From assembly GCA_963711505.1 (NCBI GenBank), contig CAVQEJ010000003.1, positions 620,001-684,000 on the forward strand: a stretch of DNA of 64,000 bases, in the 5' to 3' direction. The notes beneath the pieces are model-generated. The model did no database searches. It saw only the letters and a program-made list of their open reading frames with translations, and had not been told where the DNA came from. Positions within the stretch are counted from its first letter, which is position 1. Each line of letters starts with the position of its first letter. Below are positions 7,257 to 14,816 of this stretch, piece by piece. Origin of the DNA: JAGWRA01 sp963711505 (GTDB lineage: Bacteria; Acidobacteriota; Vicinamibacteria; Vicinamibacterales; CAVVIG01). The position numbers and the translations under genes are program-made.

Positions 7257-8255
7257 GTGAAGACACATTATTACAGCGGACACGCCGTGGCGCTGCGGCG
7301 GGAGCTCGGGACCGTGCTCCCGCGGGAGGAGCTGCGGGCCTTCCACCGCAAGGTGGCGATCCGGCACTTCGTGATCGCCGCCCGCCAGTTCGCGATCCTG
7401 GGGCTGGCGACCTGGGGGCTCATCCGCATCACGAACCCGCTCGTGTGGGTGCCGCTCGCGCTGGTCCAGGGCTTCACGGTCTTCAATTTCACGGTTCTGC
7501 TGCACGAGGTGCTGCACCACCTGGTGTTCACCCGGTCGCGGCCGCGGCTCGAGCGGGCGCTCGGCCTGCTGTACGCGGTGCCCAGCGGCATCTCCGCCAG
7601 CCAGTTCACCCGCTGGCACCTCGATCATCACGCGGAGCTCGGCTCGCCGGACGCGGATCCGAAGCGCCACCACCTGTCGCCGAAGCGGAACGCCCGGTGG
7701 TTCAAGCTGCTGTACTGCACGCCGGCGCTCTTCCCGATCTACTTTCGCGCGGCGCGCCGTGAGACGGCCACGTATCCGCCGGAGCTGCGGGCGACGATCG
7801 CCTGGGAGCGACGGCTGTCGATCGCGACGCACCTGGCCGTGCTGGCGGCCATCTGGGGACTCGCGGGGACGGCGGCGGCGATGCGCGCCTACGTCGTGCC
7901 GGTCTTCTTCGTCTTTCCGATCGCCTTCACCCTGAACCGGCTCGGCCAGCACTACGACATCGATCCGTCCGACCCGGTGAAGTGGAGCACGCTGGTCCGC
8001 GGCCACTGGTTCTGGAATTTCGCGTTCCTCCATTCGAATTACCACCTCGAGCATCACTACTTCCCCGGCGTGCCGTTCTACCGGCTGCCGGCGCTGCAGC
8101 GCGCGCTGGTGCCGTTCTACAGGCGCCACGGCATGCGGTGGCACGGCTACGGCGGGCTCATCTACGGCTGGCTCGTCGAGAACCGCGCGCCGCACACCGA
8201 CTGGAGCCGCGTCGCGGGTCCGCCCCCGGCGGGCTCCCACGCGATCGTGCGTTGA
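7257..8255 (+). CDS. Membrane fatty acid desaturase family protein
   Basis: This 332-residue integral membrane protein has the three histidine boxes of the di-iron fatty acid desaturase superfamily: HEVLHH (about residue 83), HLDHH (about 122) and HSNYHLEHHYFPGVP (about 260-274). Hydrophobic stretches before box 1 and between boxes 2 and 3 would place the histidines on the cytoplasmic face. The family inserts double bonds into acyl chains, or hydroxylates carotenoids or sphingoid bases; the substrate cannot be told here. GTG at 7257 is preferred because the longer frame overlaps the divergent beta-barrel gene. Confidence 0.85.
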   Translation: MKTHYYSGHAVALRRELGTVLPREELRAFHRKVAIRHFVIAARQFAILGLATWGLIRITNPLVWVPLALVQGFTVFNFTVLLHEVLHHLVFTRSRPRLERALGLLYAVPSGISASQFTRWHLDHHAELGSPDADPKRHHLSPKRNARWFKLLYCTPALFPIYFRAARRETATYPPELRATIAWERRLSIATHLAVLAAIWGLAGTAAAMRAYVVPVFFVFPIAFTLNRLGQHYDIDPSDPVKWSTLVRGHWFWNFAFLHSNYHLEHHYFPGVPFYRLPALQRALVPFYRRHGMRWHGYGGLIYGWLVENRAPHTDWSRVAGPPPAGSHAIVR

Positions 8256-8299
8256 GTGGATAGGGCCGGGCGCGACGGGCGTGTGCGCACGGCGCGCCC

Positions 8300-8366
8300 G
8301 CGAGCGGCGTGGAGCGAGCCGGATCGCGAGCGGAACGGAGCGAGCCGGGGTCGGGGCGGAGCCTCG
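8300..8366 (+). repeat. GC-rich repeat with GGGGCGGAGCC core, copy 1
   Basis: The stretch contains GCGAGCGGAACGGAGCGAG followed by a GGGGTCGGGGCGGAGCC core. The reverse complement of 13019-13087 matches it closely, and shorter core copies occur at 35909-35930 and 46040-46076. The core can fold into a small GGGGC...GCCCC-type hairpin. Confidence 0.7.
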
Positions 8367-8372
8367 AGTAAC

Positions 8373-8378
8373 TATGAT
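8373..8378 (+). promoter_or_regulatory. Putative -10 element with very short leader
   Basis: TATGAT at 8373-8378 lies 15 bases before the ATG at 8394, predicting a leader of roughly eight bases with only a weak CAGG as ribosome site. No convincing -35 element is visible. Confidence 0.35.
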
Positions 8379-8393
8379 AAAGTCGTCAGGTTT

Positions 8394-9536
8394 ATGGATT
8401 TCCGACTGACCGAAGAGCAGAATCTGTTGCGCCGGAGCGTGCGCGAGTTCGCCGAGACGGAGATCCGTCCGCACGTGATGGAGTGGGACGAGACCCAGCA
8501 CTTCCCGACCGAGCTGGTGCCGAAGCTGGCCGCCGTGGGGCTGATGGGCATCCAGTATCCCGAGCAGTACGGCGGCGCCGGCATGTCGGCGGTCGACTAC
8601 TGCATCTGCATCGAGGAGCTGGCGCGCGTCGACCCGGCCGTCTCGCTGTCGGTGGCGGCGCACAACGGCCTCTGTTCGGCGCACATCTACATGTTCGGCA
8701 CCGAGGAGCAGAAGCGCCGCTACGTCCTCCCGCTCGCGAAGGGCGAGCAGATCGGTGCGTGGGGCCTGACCGAGCCGACGGCCGGCAGCGACGCCGCCGG
8801 CACCCGCACGGTGGCGGTGCGCGACGGCGACTCGTGGGTGCTGAACGGCGCCAAGACCTTCACGACGCACGGCCGGGTGGGGCACGTCATGGTCGCCATG
8901 GCGGTGACCGACCGGTCGAAGGGCAACAAGGGGATCTCCGCGTTCATCATCGAGCGCGGCACGCCCGGCATGTCGCCCGGCAAGAAGGAGAACAAGCTCG
9001 GCATGCGGGCGAGCGACACCAGCGAGGTGGTGTTCGAGAACTGCCGCATTCCGGCCGAGAACCTGCTCGGCGAGGAAGGGCAGGGGTTCATCGGCGCCAT
9101 GCAGGTGCTCGACGCCGGCCGGATCGGCATCGCCGCACTCGCCGTCGGGCTGGCGCAGGGGGCCTGGGAGGCGGCGCGCCGCTACGCGTTCGAGCGCAAG
9201 CAGTTCGGCCGGCCGATCGGCAGCTTCGAGGCGATCCAGTGGAAGCTCGTCGACAACGCCACCCGGATCGAGGCCGCGCGGCTGCTGACCTATCGCGCCG
9301 CGTACCTGAAGGACCGGGGCGAGCGGATGACGCTGCAGTCGGCGATGGCGAAGCTGTATTCGAGCGAGATCGCGGTGCGGTCCGCCGAGGACGGCGTTCA
9401 GATCCACGGCGGCTACGGCTTCGTGAAGGACTACCCGGCGGAGAAGTACTTCCGGGACGTGAAGCTGACCACCATCGGCGAGGGCACCAGCGAGATCCAG
9501 CGACTCGTGATCGCCCGCCAGATCCTGGGGCGGTGA
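8394..9536 (+). CDS. Short/medium-chain acyl-CoA dehydrogenase
   Basis: This FAD enzyme of 380 residues oxidises acyl-CoA to trans-2-enoyl-CoA and passes electrons to ETF. It has the family's all-helical N-domain, the FAD-binding LTEPTAGSDAAG segment (about residue 125) and the middle beta domain. The C-terminal helical domain ends with IGEGTSEIQRLVIARQILGR. The Glu in IGEGT matches the catalytic base of the butyryl/medium-chain group. meaB and methylmalonyl-CoA epimerase genes follow, so it probably works in branched-chain amino acid or odd-chain acyl-CoA breakdown. The matching ETF genes lie at 59.9-63.6 kb. The exact chain length is unknown. Confidence 0.9.
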   Translation: MDFRLTEEQNLLRRSVREFAETEIRPHVMEWDETQHFPTELVPKLAAVGLMGIQYPEQYGGAGMSAVDYCICIEELARVDPAVSLSVAAHNGLCSAHIYMFGTEEQKRRYVLPLAKGEQIGAWGLTEPTAGSDAAGTRTVAVRDGDSWVLNGAKTFTTHGRVGHVMVAMAVTDRSKGNKGISAFIIERGTPGMSPGKKENKLGMRASDTSEVVFENCRIPAENLLGEEGQGFIGAMQVLDAGRIGIAALAVGLAQGAWEAARRYAFERKQFGRPIGSFEAIQWKLVDNATRIEAARLLTYRAAYLKDRGERMTLQSAMAKLYSSEIAVRSAEDGVQIHGGYGFVKDYPAEKYFRDVKLTTIGEGTSEIQRLVIARQILGR

Positions 9537-9544
9537 GCGGGCCG

Positions 9545-10516
9545 ATGGCTGAGCGTCAGGCGCCTGCCTCGTCCCCCGCGCCGCTGGCCGACCGCGTCCT
9601 CGCGGGCGACCCCCGGGCGATCGCCCGCGCCATTTCCCTCATCGAAGACGAGGAGCCGCAGGGCGCCGATCTGATCCGCGCGATCTTCGGGCGGACCGGG
9701 CGGGCGTACCTGATCGGCGTCACCGGGCCGCCCGGCGCCGGCAAGAGCACGCTGGTCGACCGGCTGGCGGCCGAGGTGCGCCGGCGCGGGCAGACGATCG
9801 GGATCATCGCCGTCGATCCGACCAGCCCGTACAGCGGCGGCGCGATCCTCGGCGATCGGCTCCGCATGCAGGCGCATGCGGGCGACGAGGGCGTCTTCAT
9901 CCGCAGCATGGCGACGCGGGGCCACCTCGGCGGCCTGGCCCATGCGACCGGCGACGTGGCGCTCGTTCTCGATGCCGCCGGCATCGACGTGATCGTCATC
10001 GAGACGGTCGGCGTCGGACAGGACGAGGTCGACATCGTGCGGACCGCCGACGTGTCGATCGTGACCCTGGTGCCGGGCGCCGGCGACGAGGTGCAGGCGC
10101 TGAAGGCCGGCATCATGGAAATCGCCGACATCTTCGTGGTGAACAAGGCCGACCGCGAAGGGGCGGACCGGACGGTCTCGTCCGTCCAGTCGACGCTCGC
10201 GCTGCAGGCGTTCGGCGAGGACGACTGGCGTCCGCCGATCGTGAAGACCGAGGCGACGACGGGGCGGGGTGTCAGCGATCTGCTGGCGGCGATCGACCGG
10301 TTCCGCGAGTACTCCGCCCGGACGCAGACGGTCCGCCGGCGCGAGCGGAGCGAGTTCCGCCTTCGCGAGCTGCTGTCGCACCGCTTCATGGACCATCTCG
10401 AGCGCCGGGTGCTCGAGCCCGGGGAGCTGCCGCGCCTCGTGGAACGGATCGCGCAGCGGGAGATCGATCCCTATACCGCAACTGAAGAGCTGCTGACGCG
10501 GGCGCTGGCCCGCTGA
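9545..10516 (+). CDS. meaB: Methylmalonyl-CoA mutase-associated GTPase MeaB
   Basis: MeaB is a G3E-family P-loop GTPase that guards loading of adenosylcobalamin into methylmalonyl-CoA mutase. The protein has 323 residues. It shows Walker A GPPGAGKST at about 61-69, the DPTSPYSGGAILGDRLRM switch region, an ETVGVGQDEVD stretch and the NKAD specificity motif near 199. It starts eight bases after the dehydrogenase stop and is followed by the epimerase gene, forming a tight operon. The mutase genes themselves are not in the window. Confidence 0.93.
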   Translation: MAERQAPASSPAPLADRVLAGDPRAIARAISLIEDEEPQGADLIRAIFGRTGRAYLIGVTGPPGAGKSTLVDRLAAEVRRRGQTIGIIAVDPTSPYSGGAILGDRLRMQAHAGDEGVFIRSMATRGHLGGLAHATGDVALVLDAAGIDVIVIETVGVGQDEVDIVRTADVSIVTLVPGAGDEVQALKAGIMEIADIFVVNKADREGADRTVSSVQSTLALQAFGEDDWRPPIVKTEATTGRGVSDLLAAIDRFREYSARTQTVRRRERSEFRLRELLSHRFMDHLERRVLEPGELPRLVERIAQREIDPYTATEELLTRALAR

Positions 10517-10556
10517 GCGGGTGCGGCCCGGGCGCCCGCCGGGAAGAGTCATCGTC

Positions 10557-10982
10557 ATGAAAGCCGTGATCGACCACGTCGGCATCGCCGTCCGTGACCT
10601 GTCGGAGGCCCTCGCGTTCTACCGTGACGCGCTCGGGCTCGAGGTCGAAGAGACCGAAGAGGTGGCGTCGCAGCGCGTCCGCGCGCATTTCGTGTCGGTC
10701 GGGCCGGCGACGCTGGAGCTGCTCGAGGCGACAGCACCCGACTCGCCGATTGCCAAGTTCCTCGACAAGCGGGGACCGGGCCTGCACCACATCACGCTGC
10801 GCGTCGACGATATCCGCGCGGCGCTGGCCGACCTGAAGGCCCGCGGCGTGCGGCTCATCGACGCCGAGCCGCGCCCGGGCGCCGAAGGCGCCCTGGTGGC
10901 GTTCGTCCACCCGTCGAGCGCCCACGGCGTGCTGGTGGAGTTGAAGCAGGCCGCCGGCGACCGGCGCCCGCGACGGCGGTAG
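10557..10982 (+). CDS. mce: Methylmalonyl-CoA epimerase
   Basis: This 141-residue vicinal-oxygen-chelate protein interconverts the (R) and (S) forms of methylmalonyl-CoA. Two beta-alpha-beta-beta-beta modules are visible. Metal ligands fit His in IDHVGIAV (H7), His in GLHHITLRV and Glu in GVLVELKQ. ATG at 10557 gives the canonical N-terminus. With meaB and the dehydrogenase upstream it marks a propionyl-CoA / methylmalonyl-CoA pathway. The basic Arg-rich tail is not conserved. Confidence 0.92.
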   Translation: MKAVIDHVGIAVRDLSEALAFYRDALGLEVEETEEVASQRVRAHFVSVGPATLELLEATAPDSPIAKFLDKRGPGLHHITLRVDDIRAALADLKARGVRLIDAEPRPGAEGALVAFVHPSSAHGVLVELKQAAGDRRPRRR

Positions 10983-11000
10983 GGGGACGATCGGACGTCA

Positions 11001-11028
11001 GGCGCTCGGGACTCGGCGCTCGGCGCGT
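11001..11028. repeat. Heptad repeat, GGCGCTC type
   Basis: Four 7-bp units (GGCGCTC, GGGACTC, GGCGCTC, GGCGCGT) lie in register just after the epimerase gene. They are close in sequence to the array at 19353-19380. Confidence 0.7.
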
Positions 11029-11050
11029 GAACGAGCGCACGGCGCCTGCG

Positions 11051-11176
11051 GCCATGCCGAGCCGACCCTTCGACAGGCTCAGGGTCGCCCTGAGCGAAGT
11101 CGAAGGGCGAGGACATGAAGATCCGAGGCGAGGCATCGACGACAGGTCGCGCCGGGGGTGGGGCCCCGGCGCCACT
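11051..11176 (+). repeat. Dispersed ~126-bp repeat, copy A
   Basis: This copy matches 61790-61916 in direct orientation and 14469-14580 in inverted orientation. Its core (11066-11107) folds as CCCTTCGAC / GTCGAAGGG closing a second stem GCTCAGGG / CCCTGAGC. Outside the hairpin the GAGGACA, GATCCGAGGCGAGG and GGGGCCCCGGCGCC blocks are also shared. It occupies the 5' flank of the MTA phosphorylase gene. No transposase is attached; REP/MITE-like. Confidence 0.9.
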
Positions 11177-11220
11177 GAATGATGAAATCGTCCCTTGGAC
11201 GTGACAGGAGATGCACCCAC

Positions 11221-12081
11221 ATGTCGGTTCAGATCGGAATCATCGGTGGCAGCGGGCTCTATGACATGGCGGAGCTGGTCGATCGCGAGGAAGTGACGAT
11301 CAGCACGCCGTTCGGCGATCCGTCAGGCCCGTACGTCGTCGGCACGCTGCGCGGACACCGGGTCGCGTTCCTCGCCCGTCACGGCGTCGGGCACCGGCTG
11401 CTGCCGTCGGAGCTGAACTTCCGCGCGAACATCTACGGCTTCAAGACGCTCGGCGTGGAGCGGATCTTCTCGGCGAGCGCCGTCGGCAGCCTGAAGCACG
11501 AGTACCGCCCGCTCGACATCGTGATTCCGGATCAGTTCCTCGATCGGACGCACGGGCGCATCTCGACCTTCTTCGGGCGCCAGCTGGTGGCGCACGTCGC
11601 CTTCGCGCACCCGACGTGCCGGGTGCTGGGCGGCATCGTGGGCGACGCGGCCGAGTCGGTCGGCGCGACGGTTCACCGCGGCGGCACCTACGTGAACATG
11701 GAGGGGCCGCAGTTCTCGACGATGGCCGAGTCGCAGCTCTACCGCTCGTGGGGGATGGACGTCATCGGCATGACGAACCTCCAGGAGGCGAAGCTGGCCC
11801 GCGAGGCGGAGATCTGCTACGCGACGATGGCGCTGGTCACCGACTACGACTGCTGGCACCCGGAGCACGACTCGGTGACGGCCGATCTCATCATCGCGAA
11901 CCTGACGCAGAACGCGAAGACGGCCCAGTCGGCCATCGCGGAGGCGGTCGGCCGCGTGCCGGCCGAGCGGACCTGCGAGTGCGCGACGGCGCTCCAGAAC
12001 GCGCTCATCACCCGGCCCGAGCTGATTCCGGACCAGACCCGGAAGGACCTCGCGCCGATCATCGGCAAGTACATCAAGTAG
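11221..12081 (+). CDS. mtnP: S-methyl-5'-thioadenosine phosphorylase
   Basis: This 286-residue trimeric-type nucleoside phosphorylase cleaves methylthioadenosine to adenine and methylthioribose-1-phosphate. Visible motifs are the phosphate loop GIIGGSGLYD at the N-terminus, RHGVGHR near 60, NMEGPQFSTMAES (about 160) and MTNLQEAKLAREAE (about 185), then TDYDCWHPEH. ATG at 11221 is preceded by an AGGAG ribosome site. The following PfkB-kinase gene starts 17 bases downstream and is probably co-transcribed. Purine-specificity residues suggest MTA rather than guanosine, but this is by family resemblance. Confidence 0.88.
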   Translation: MSVQIGIIGGSGLYDMAELVDREEVTISTPFGDPSGPYVVGTLRGHRVAFLARHGVGHRLLPSELNFRANIYGFKTLGVERIFSASAVGSLKHEYRPLDIVIPDQFLDRTHGRISTFFGRQLVAHVAFAHPTCRVLGGIVGDAAESVGATVHRGGTYVNMEGPQFSTMAESQLYRSWGMDVIGMTNLQEAKLAREAEICYATMALVTDYDCWHPEHDSVTADLIIANLTQNAKTAQSAIAEAVGRVPAERTCECATALQNALITRPELIPDQTRKDLAPIIGKYIK

Positions 12082-12098
12082 GGAGATCTGAGGAAAGA

Positions 12099-13016
12099 AT
12101 GGATCCGATTCTGGCTGTTGGTTCGGTGGCGTTCGACTCGGTGAAGACCCCCTTCGGGGAGAAGTCGCGGGTGATTGGCGGCGCGGCGACGTATTTCAGT
12201 GTCGCGGCCGCGTTCTTCACCGACGTGCGCATCGTCGGCGTCGTGGGGGAGGACTTCGGGGACGAGGCCATGAAGGTGTTCGGCGGGCGCCGCATCGACC
12301 TGGCCGGCCTCGAACGCGTTCCCGGCGAGACGTTCCGCTGGAAGGGCGAGTACGGGTTCGACCTGAACAGCCGCGAGACGATCTACACCCACCTGAACGC
12401 CTTCGAGCACTTCCAGCCGAAGATTCCCGAGGCCTACCGGACCACGCCGTTCGTCTTCCTCGGCAACATCCAGCCCGGCCTGCAGCTGGACGTCCTGAAC
12501 CAGGTGACGTCGCCGCGGCTGGTCGCGCTCGACACGATGAACTTCTGGATCTCGGGGGCGCTGGACCAGCTGAAGGAGGTGCTGCGCCGGGTCGACATCC
12601 TGATCATCAACGATTCGGAAGCGCGCGAGCTGGCCGAGCATCCGAACCTGGTCAAGGCGGCGCACCGCATCCAGGCGATGGGGCCGAAGATCCTCGTGAT
12701 CAAGCGCGGCGAGCACGGCGTGCTGATGACGCGGCCCGACGACGGCGGGTTCTTCGCGGCGCCGGCGATGCCGCTCGAGACGGTGTTCGATCCCACCGGC
12801 GCCGGTGACACCTTCGCCGGCGGATTCGTCGGCTATCTGGCCTCCTGCGGCGAGGTCACCGACGCGACGCTCCGGCGGGCGACAATCTACGGCAGCACGA
12901 TGGCCTCGTTCACCGTCGAGGACTTCAGCCTCGATCGGCTGCTGACGCTCCGTCCCGAGGAAGTGACGGCGCGCGTGAACGAGTTCAAGCGCCTCACCCA
13001 CTTCGACGTGCTTTAG
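12099..13016 (+). CDS. PfkB-family carbohydrate/nucleoside kinase
   Basis: This 305-residue ribokinase-fold enzyme has an N-terminal GSVAFDSV strand, a GGAATYFSVAAAFF segment and the signature DPTGAGDTFAGGFVGYL at about 231, where the Asp of GAGD is the catalytic base. The short spacing after mtnP suggests it handles a product of MTA or nucleoside salvage, for example adenosine or a ribose derivative. Substrate identity cannot be read from the sequence. A good AGGAAAG ribosome site precedes the ATG. Confidence 0.82.
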   Translation: MDPILAVGSVAFDSVKTPFGEKSRVIGGAATYFSVAAAFFTDVRIVGVVGEDFGDEAMKVFGGRRIDLAGLERVPGETFRWKGEYGFDLNSRETIYTHLNAFEHFQPKIPEAYRTTPFVFLGNIQPGLQLDVLNQVTSPRLVALDTMNFWISGALDQLKEVLRRVDILIINDSEARELAEHPNLVKAAHRIQAMGPKILVIKRGEHGVLMTRPDDGGFFAAPAMPLETVFDPTGAGDTFAGGFVGYLASCGEVTDATLRRATIYGSTMASFTVEDFSLDRLLTLRPEEVTARVNEFKRLTHFDVL

Positions 13017-13018
13017 TC

Positions 13019-13087
13019 GGGGCTCCGCCCCGAACCCCGGCTCGCTTCACTCGCTCGCGCCAACGGCTCGCTCCGTTCCGCTCGCGG
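13019..13087 (-). repeat. GC-rich repeat with GGGGCGGAGCC core, copy 2
   Basis: Read on the minus strand this copy resembles 8300-8366, including the GAGCGGAACGGAGCGAG block and the GGGGCGGAGCCCC core (13019-13031). It lies directly after the PfkB-kinase stop. Confidence 0.7.
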
Positions 13088-13171
13088 GCCCGCTGTGCGG
13101 GCCGCCGTTCTGCCGTCACGGCGCCTGCTCTCCGAGAACGGCAGAACGGTCTGGAGGGCCACATTGGTCTC

Positions 13172-13846
13172 ATGGCGAAGCCGACTGCGCTGACCGGTGC
13201 GACTGATGCCCTCACGGGCCTGGGGCTGGTCGTGCGACCGGCCCTGGCGGCCGGGGCGCCGCTGTTCGCGGCCGCCACGGTCTTCTGGCTGGCCGCGCTC
13301 GTGGTCGCCCCCTACGCCGCCGTGCACGCCGGACGTCGCAGCCCGGCGTACGTGGCGGCGACCGGCGTCTACCTCGTCGGCAGCGTCATCTGCCATCAGC
13401 AGGCGCGGCGCTCGTTCCACCTCGACACGGTTCAGCTTCCCGTCTGCGCGCGCTGCCTCGGTATCTACGCCGCCGCGCCCGTGGGGGCGTGGCTCGGCCT
13501 GATCCTGGCTCGCCGTCGGCGTTCGCCCTGGCCGGTCGACGGGCAGGACCGGCGCTGGCGCGGGTGGCTGATCGCGGCGGCTGCGCCGACGGTCGTGACG
13601 GTGGTGACCGAGTGGGTCAGTGGCGTGATGACCCCGGGAAGCCTCCGCTTCGCGGCCGGCCTGCCGATCGGCTTCACGGTGGCCTGGTTCATCGCCGTGA
13701 CGCTGCATGCGGGACGGACCGCGACCCGCGAGGCCGTCGAGATCGGCGCGAGTGTGCGCGAGCGCCGCGCGCGAACGGAGTGGGGCATGCGGGGCCCCCC
13801 GAGTGAGCGCGTGAGGGGGGCCGGCGGGACGCAGTCCCCCGGCTGA
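13172..13846 (+). CDS. DUF2085-family membrane protein
   Basis: This 224-residue protein has about four to five hydrophobic segments. It carries the DUF2085 signature CHQQARRSFHLD followed by PVCARCLGIYAA (about residues 85-113), a conserved Cys/His set that may bind metal. The function of the family is unknown. The C-terminal ~25 residues (after WGMRG) come from a GC-rich repeat-like stretch and are probably not conserved. The neighbouring small membrane proteins at 13882 and 14279 may form a functional group with it. Confidence 0.75.
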   Translation: MAKPTALTGATDALTGLGLVVRPALAAGAPLFAAATVFWLAALVVAPYAAVHAGRRSPAYVAATGVYLVGSVICHQQARRSFHLDTVQLPVCARCLGIYAAAPVGAWLGLILARRRRSPWPVDGQDRRWRGWLIAAAAPTVVTVVTEWVSGVMTPGSLRFAAGLPIGFTVAWFIAVTLHAGRTATREAVEIGASVRERRARTEWGMRGPPSERVRGAGGTQSPG

Positions 13847-13869
13847 GACCGACCCGCGCGGTTCTGGAG

Positions 13870-13875
13870 TAAACT
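13870..13875 (+). promoter_or_regulatory. Putative -10 element, leaderless start
   Basis: TAAACT at 13870-13875 ends six bases before the GTG at 13882, so the transcript would begin at the start codon. The same spacing is seen at the sigma factor gene (2331). Confidence 0.35.
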
Positions 13876-13881
13876 GTGCCC

Positions 13882-14274
13882 GTGCCGGCATCGACGATCG
13901 AACGACCTGAATCTGGCAGTCTCGTCCTGTTGTGTCTCGCGTCGTGGGCGGTTCCCGGCCTCGGTCATCTGTGGCTGCGGCGCCGGTCGAAGGGGCTCAT
14001 CTTCCTCGTCGCGCTGACGCTGATGTTCGTCATCGGGCTGGCGCTGCACGGCCGGATCTTCCCCTTCACGCTGAGCGATCCGCTGGTCGGGCTGGCCGCC
14101 GTCGCCAACCTCGGGGCGGGGGCCGTGTACTTCCTGGCCAACGCCTTCGGGTTCGGGCTCGGCAACGTGCGCGCCGTCACCTACGAGTACGGCAACACCT
14201 TTCTCATCGTCGCCGGGCTGCTCAACTTCCTGGTGGTCCTGGACGCCTACGACATCGCCCTGGGGCGGAAGTAG
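13882..14274 (+). CDS. Small membrane protein, DUF6677-like
   Basis: This 130-residue protein has four predicted membrane segments. The first carries LASWAVPGLGHLWLRRRSKG, a pattern I associate with DUF6677 / TM2-like small membrane proteins. The last ends VLDAYDIALGRK. GTG at 13882 is chosen because a -10 hexamer ends at 13875; an in-frame GTG at 13876 would abut that hexamer. It is followed after four bases by another small membrane gene. Function unknown. Confidence 0.65.
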   Translation: MPASTIERPESGSLVLLCLASWAVPGLGHLWLRRRSKGLIFLVALTLMFVIGLALHGRIFPFTLSDPLVGLAAVANLGAGAVYFLANAFGFGLGNVRAVTYEYGNTFLIVAGLLNFLVVLDAYDIALGRK

Positions 14275-14278
14275 CGGG

Positions 14279-14451
14279 ATGCACAGTCACTTTGCCCTGC
14301 TGGTCCTGTTCGCGTTCTTCGTGTCGCTGGTCTTCGCCGTCATCGCCAAGGACGATCCGAAGGAGCAGCTCCAGTTCGGGGCGGTGATCCTGGGGGCTTC
14401 ATCGTGGCGGCGCTGGTGATCGGGTGGCTGATGTATCCGTTTCCGATCTGA
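14279..14451 (+). CDS. Two-segment small membrane protein, broken by a frame shift
   Basis: ATG at 14279 opens a frame encoding MHSHFALLVLFAFFVSLVFA, a membrane helix, then a charged linker AKDDPKEQLQFGAVILG. In the run of five G at 14392-14396 the frame is lost. Adding one G restores GFIVAALVIGWLMYPFPI and a stop at 14449-14451. The corrected product has 57 residues and two membrane helices. It starts four bases after the preceding membrane gene, so the pair is probably one operon. The missing base looks like a homopolymer error. Function unknown. Confidence 0.6.
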
Positions 14452-14468
14452 CGCCGACCCCTTCCTTC

Positions 14469-14580
14469 CCCCGGCGCGGAACCGACGCTGATGACCTCGC
14501 CTCGGATCTCCATGTCCTCGCCCTTCGACTTCGCTCAGGGCGACCCTGAGCCTGTCGAAGGGTCGACTCGGCATGGCTGC
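14469..14580 (-). repeat. Dispersed repeat, copy B (inverted)
   Basis: The reverse complement of this stretch matches 11051-11176 through the whole hairpin (14521-14562 region) and the GAGGACATGGAGATCCGAGG block. It then diverges before the GGGGCCCC end seen in copies A and C. Confidence 0.88.
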
Positions 14581-14655
14581 AGGCACGGTGTTCTCGTTCG
14601 AGCACTGAAGCCCCAGCCCGAGTATCCGAGCGCCGGCACCTGCGCGATACCCGTC

Positions 14656-14676
14656 GCTCATTGCTCATGGCCCATG
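14656..14676. repeat. Heptad repeat, GCTCATT type
   Basis: Three 7-bp units GCTCATT, GCTCATG and GCCCATG lie in register upstream of the crotonase promoter. Confidence 0.6.
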
Positions 14677-14729
14677 GCGACGTGCGACGGTCCTGTCGGT
14701 CCGGATTCGCACGCGCCGCAGGGCTCCGG

Positions 14730-14735
14730 TATAAT
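14730..14735 (+). promoter_or_regulatory. Putative promoter of the crotonase-ribH-nusB run
   Basis: A perfect TATAAT at 14730-14735 is preceded by TTCGCA at 14706-14711 (18-base spacer), a weak -35. The crotonase ATG is about 80 bases downstream, giving a leader of about 75 bases with no recognisable riboswitch. Confidence 0.5.
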
Positions 14736-14816
14736 CGAGGCCGGTTTCTTCGAGCATTCCGCGCCGGCGGTTCGACGTGGCGCGGCTGGTTTCTCTGATT
14801 GACAACGGCACTTCAT

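Larger units (their letters stand above)
14452..14816. other. Gene-free stretch of 365 bases
   Basis: Between the small membrane gene and the crotonase gene there is no coding potential. The stretch holds copy B of the dispersed repeat (14469-14580), a heptad array (14656-14676) and a TATAAT promoter element (14730-14735). The rest shows nothing recognisable. Confidence 0.7.

Noticed and set aside
473..9407. Long minus-strand open frames such as 7131-9407 and 23006-25741
   Set aside because: They are antisense shadows caused by high G+C with biased third positions; translations are Arg/His/Pro-rich without domains, and the plus-strand genes are convincing.
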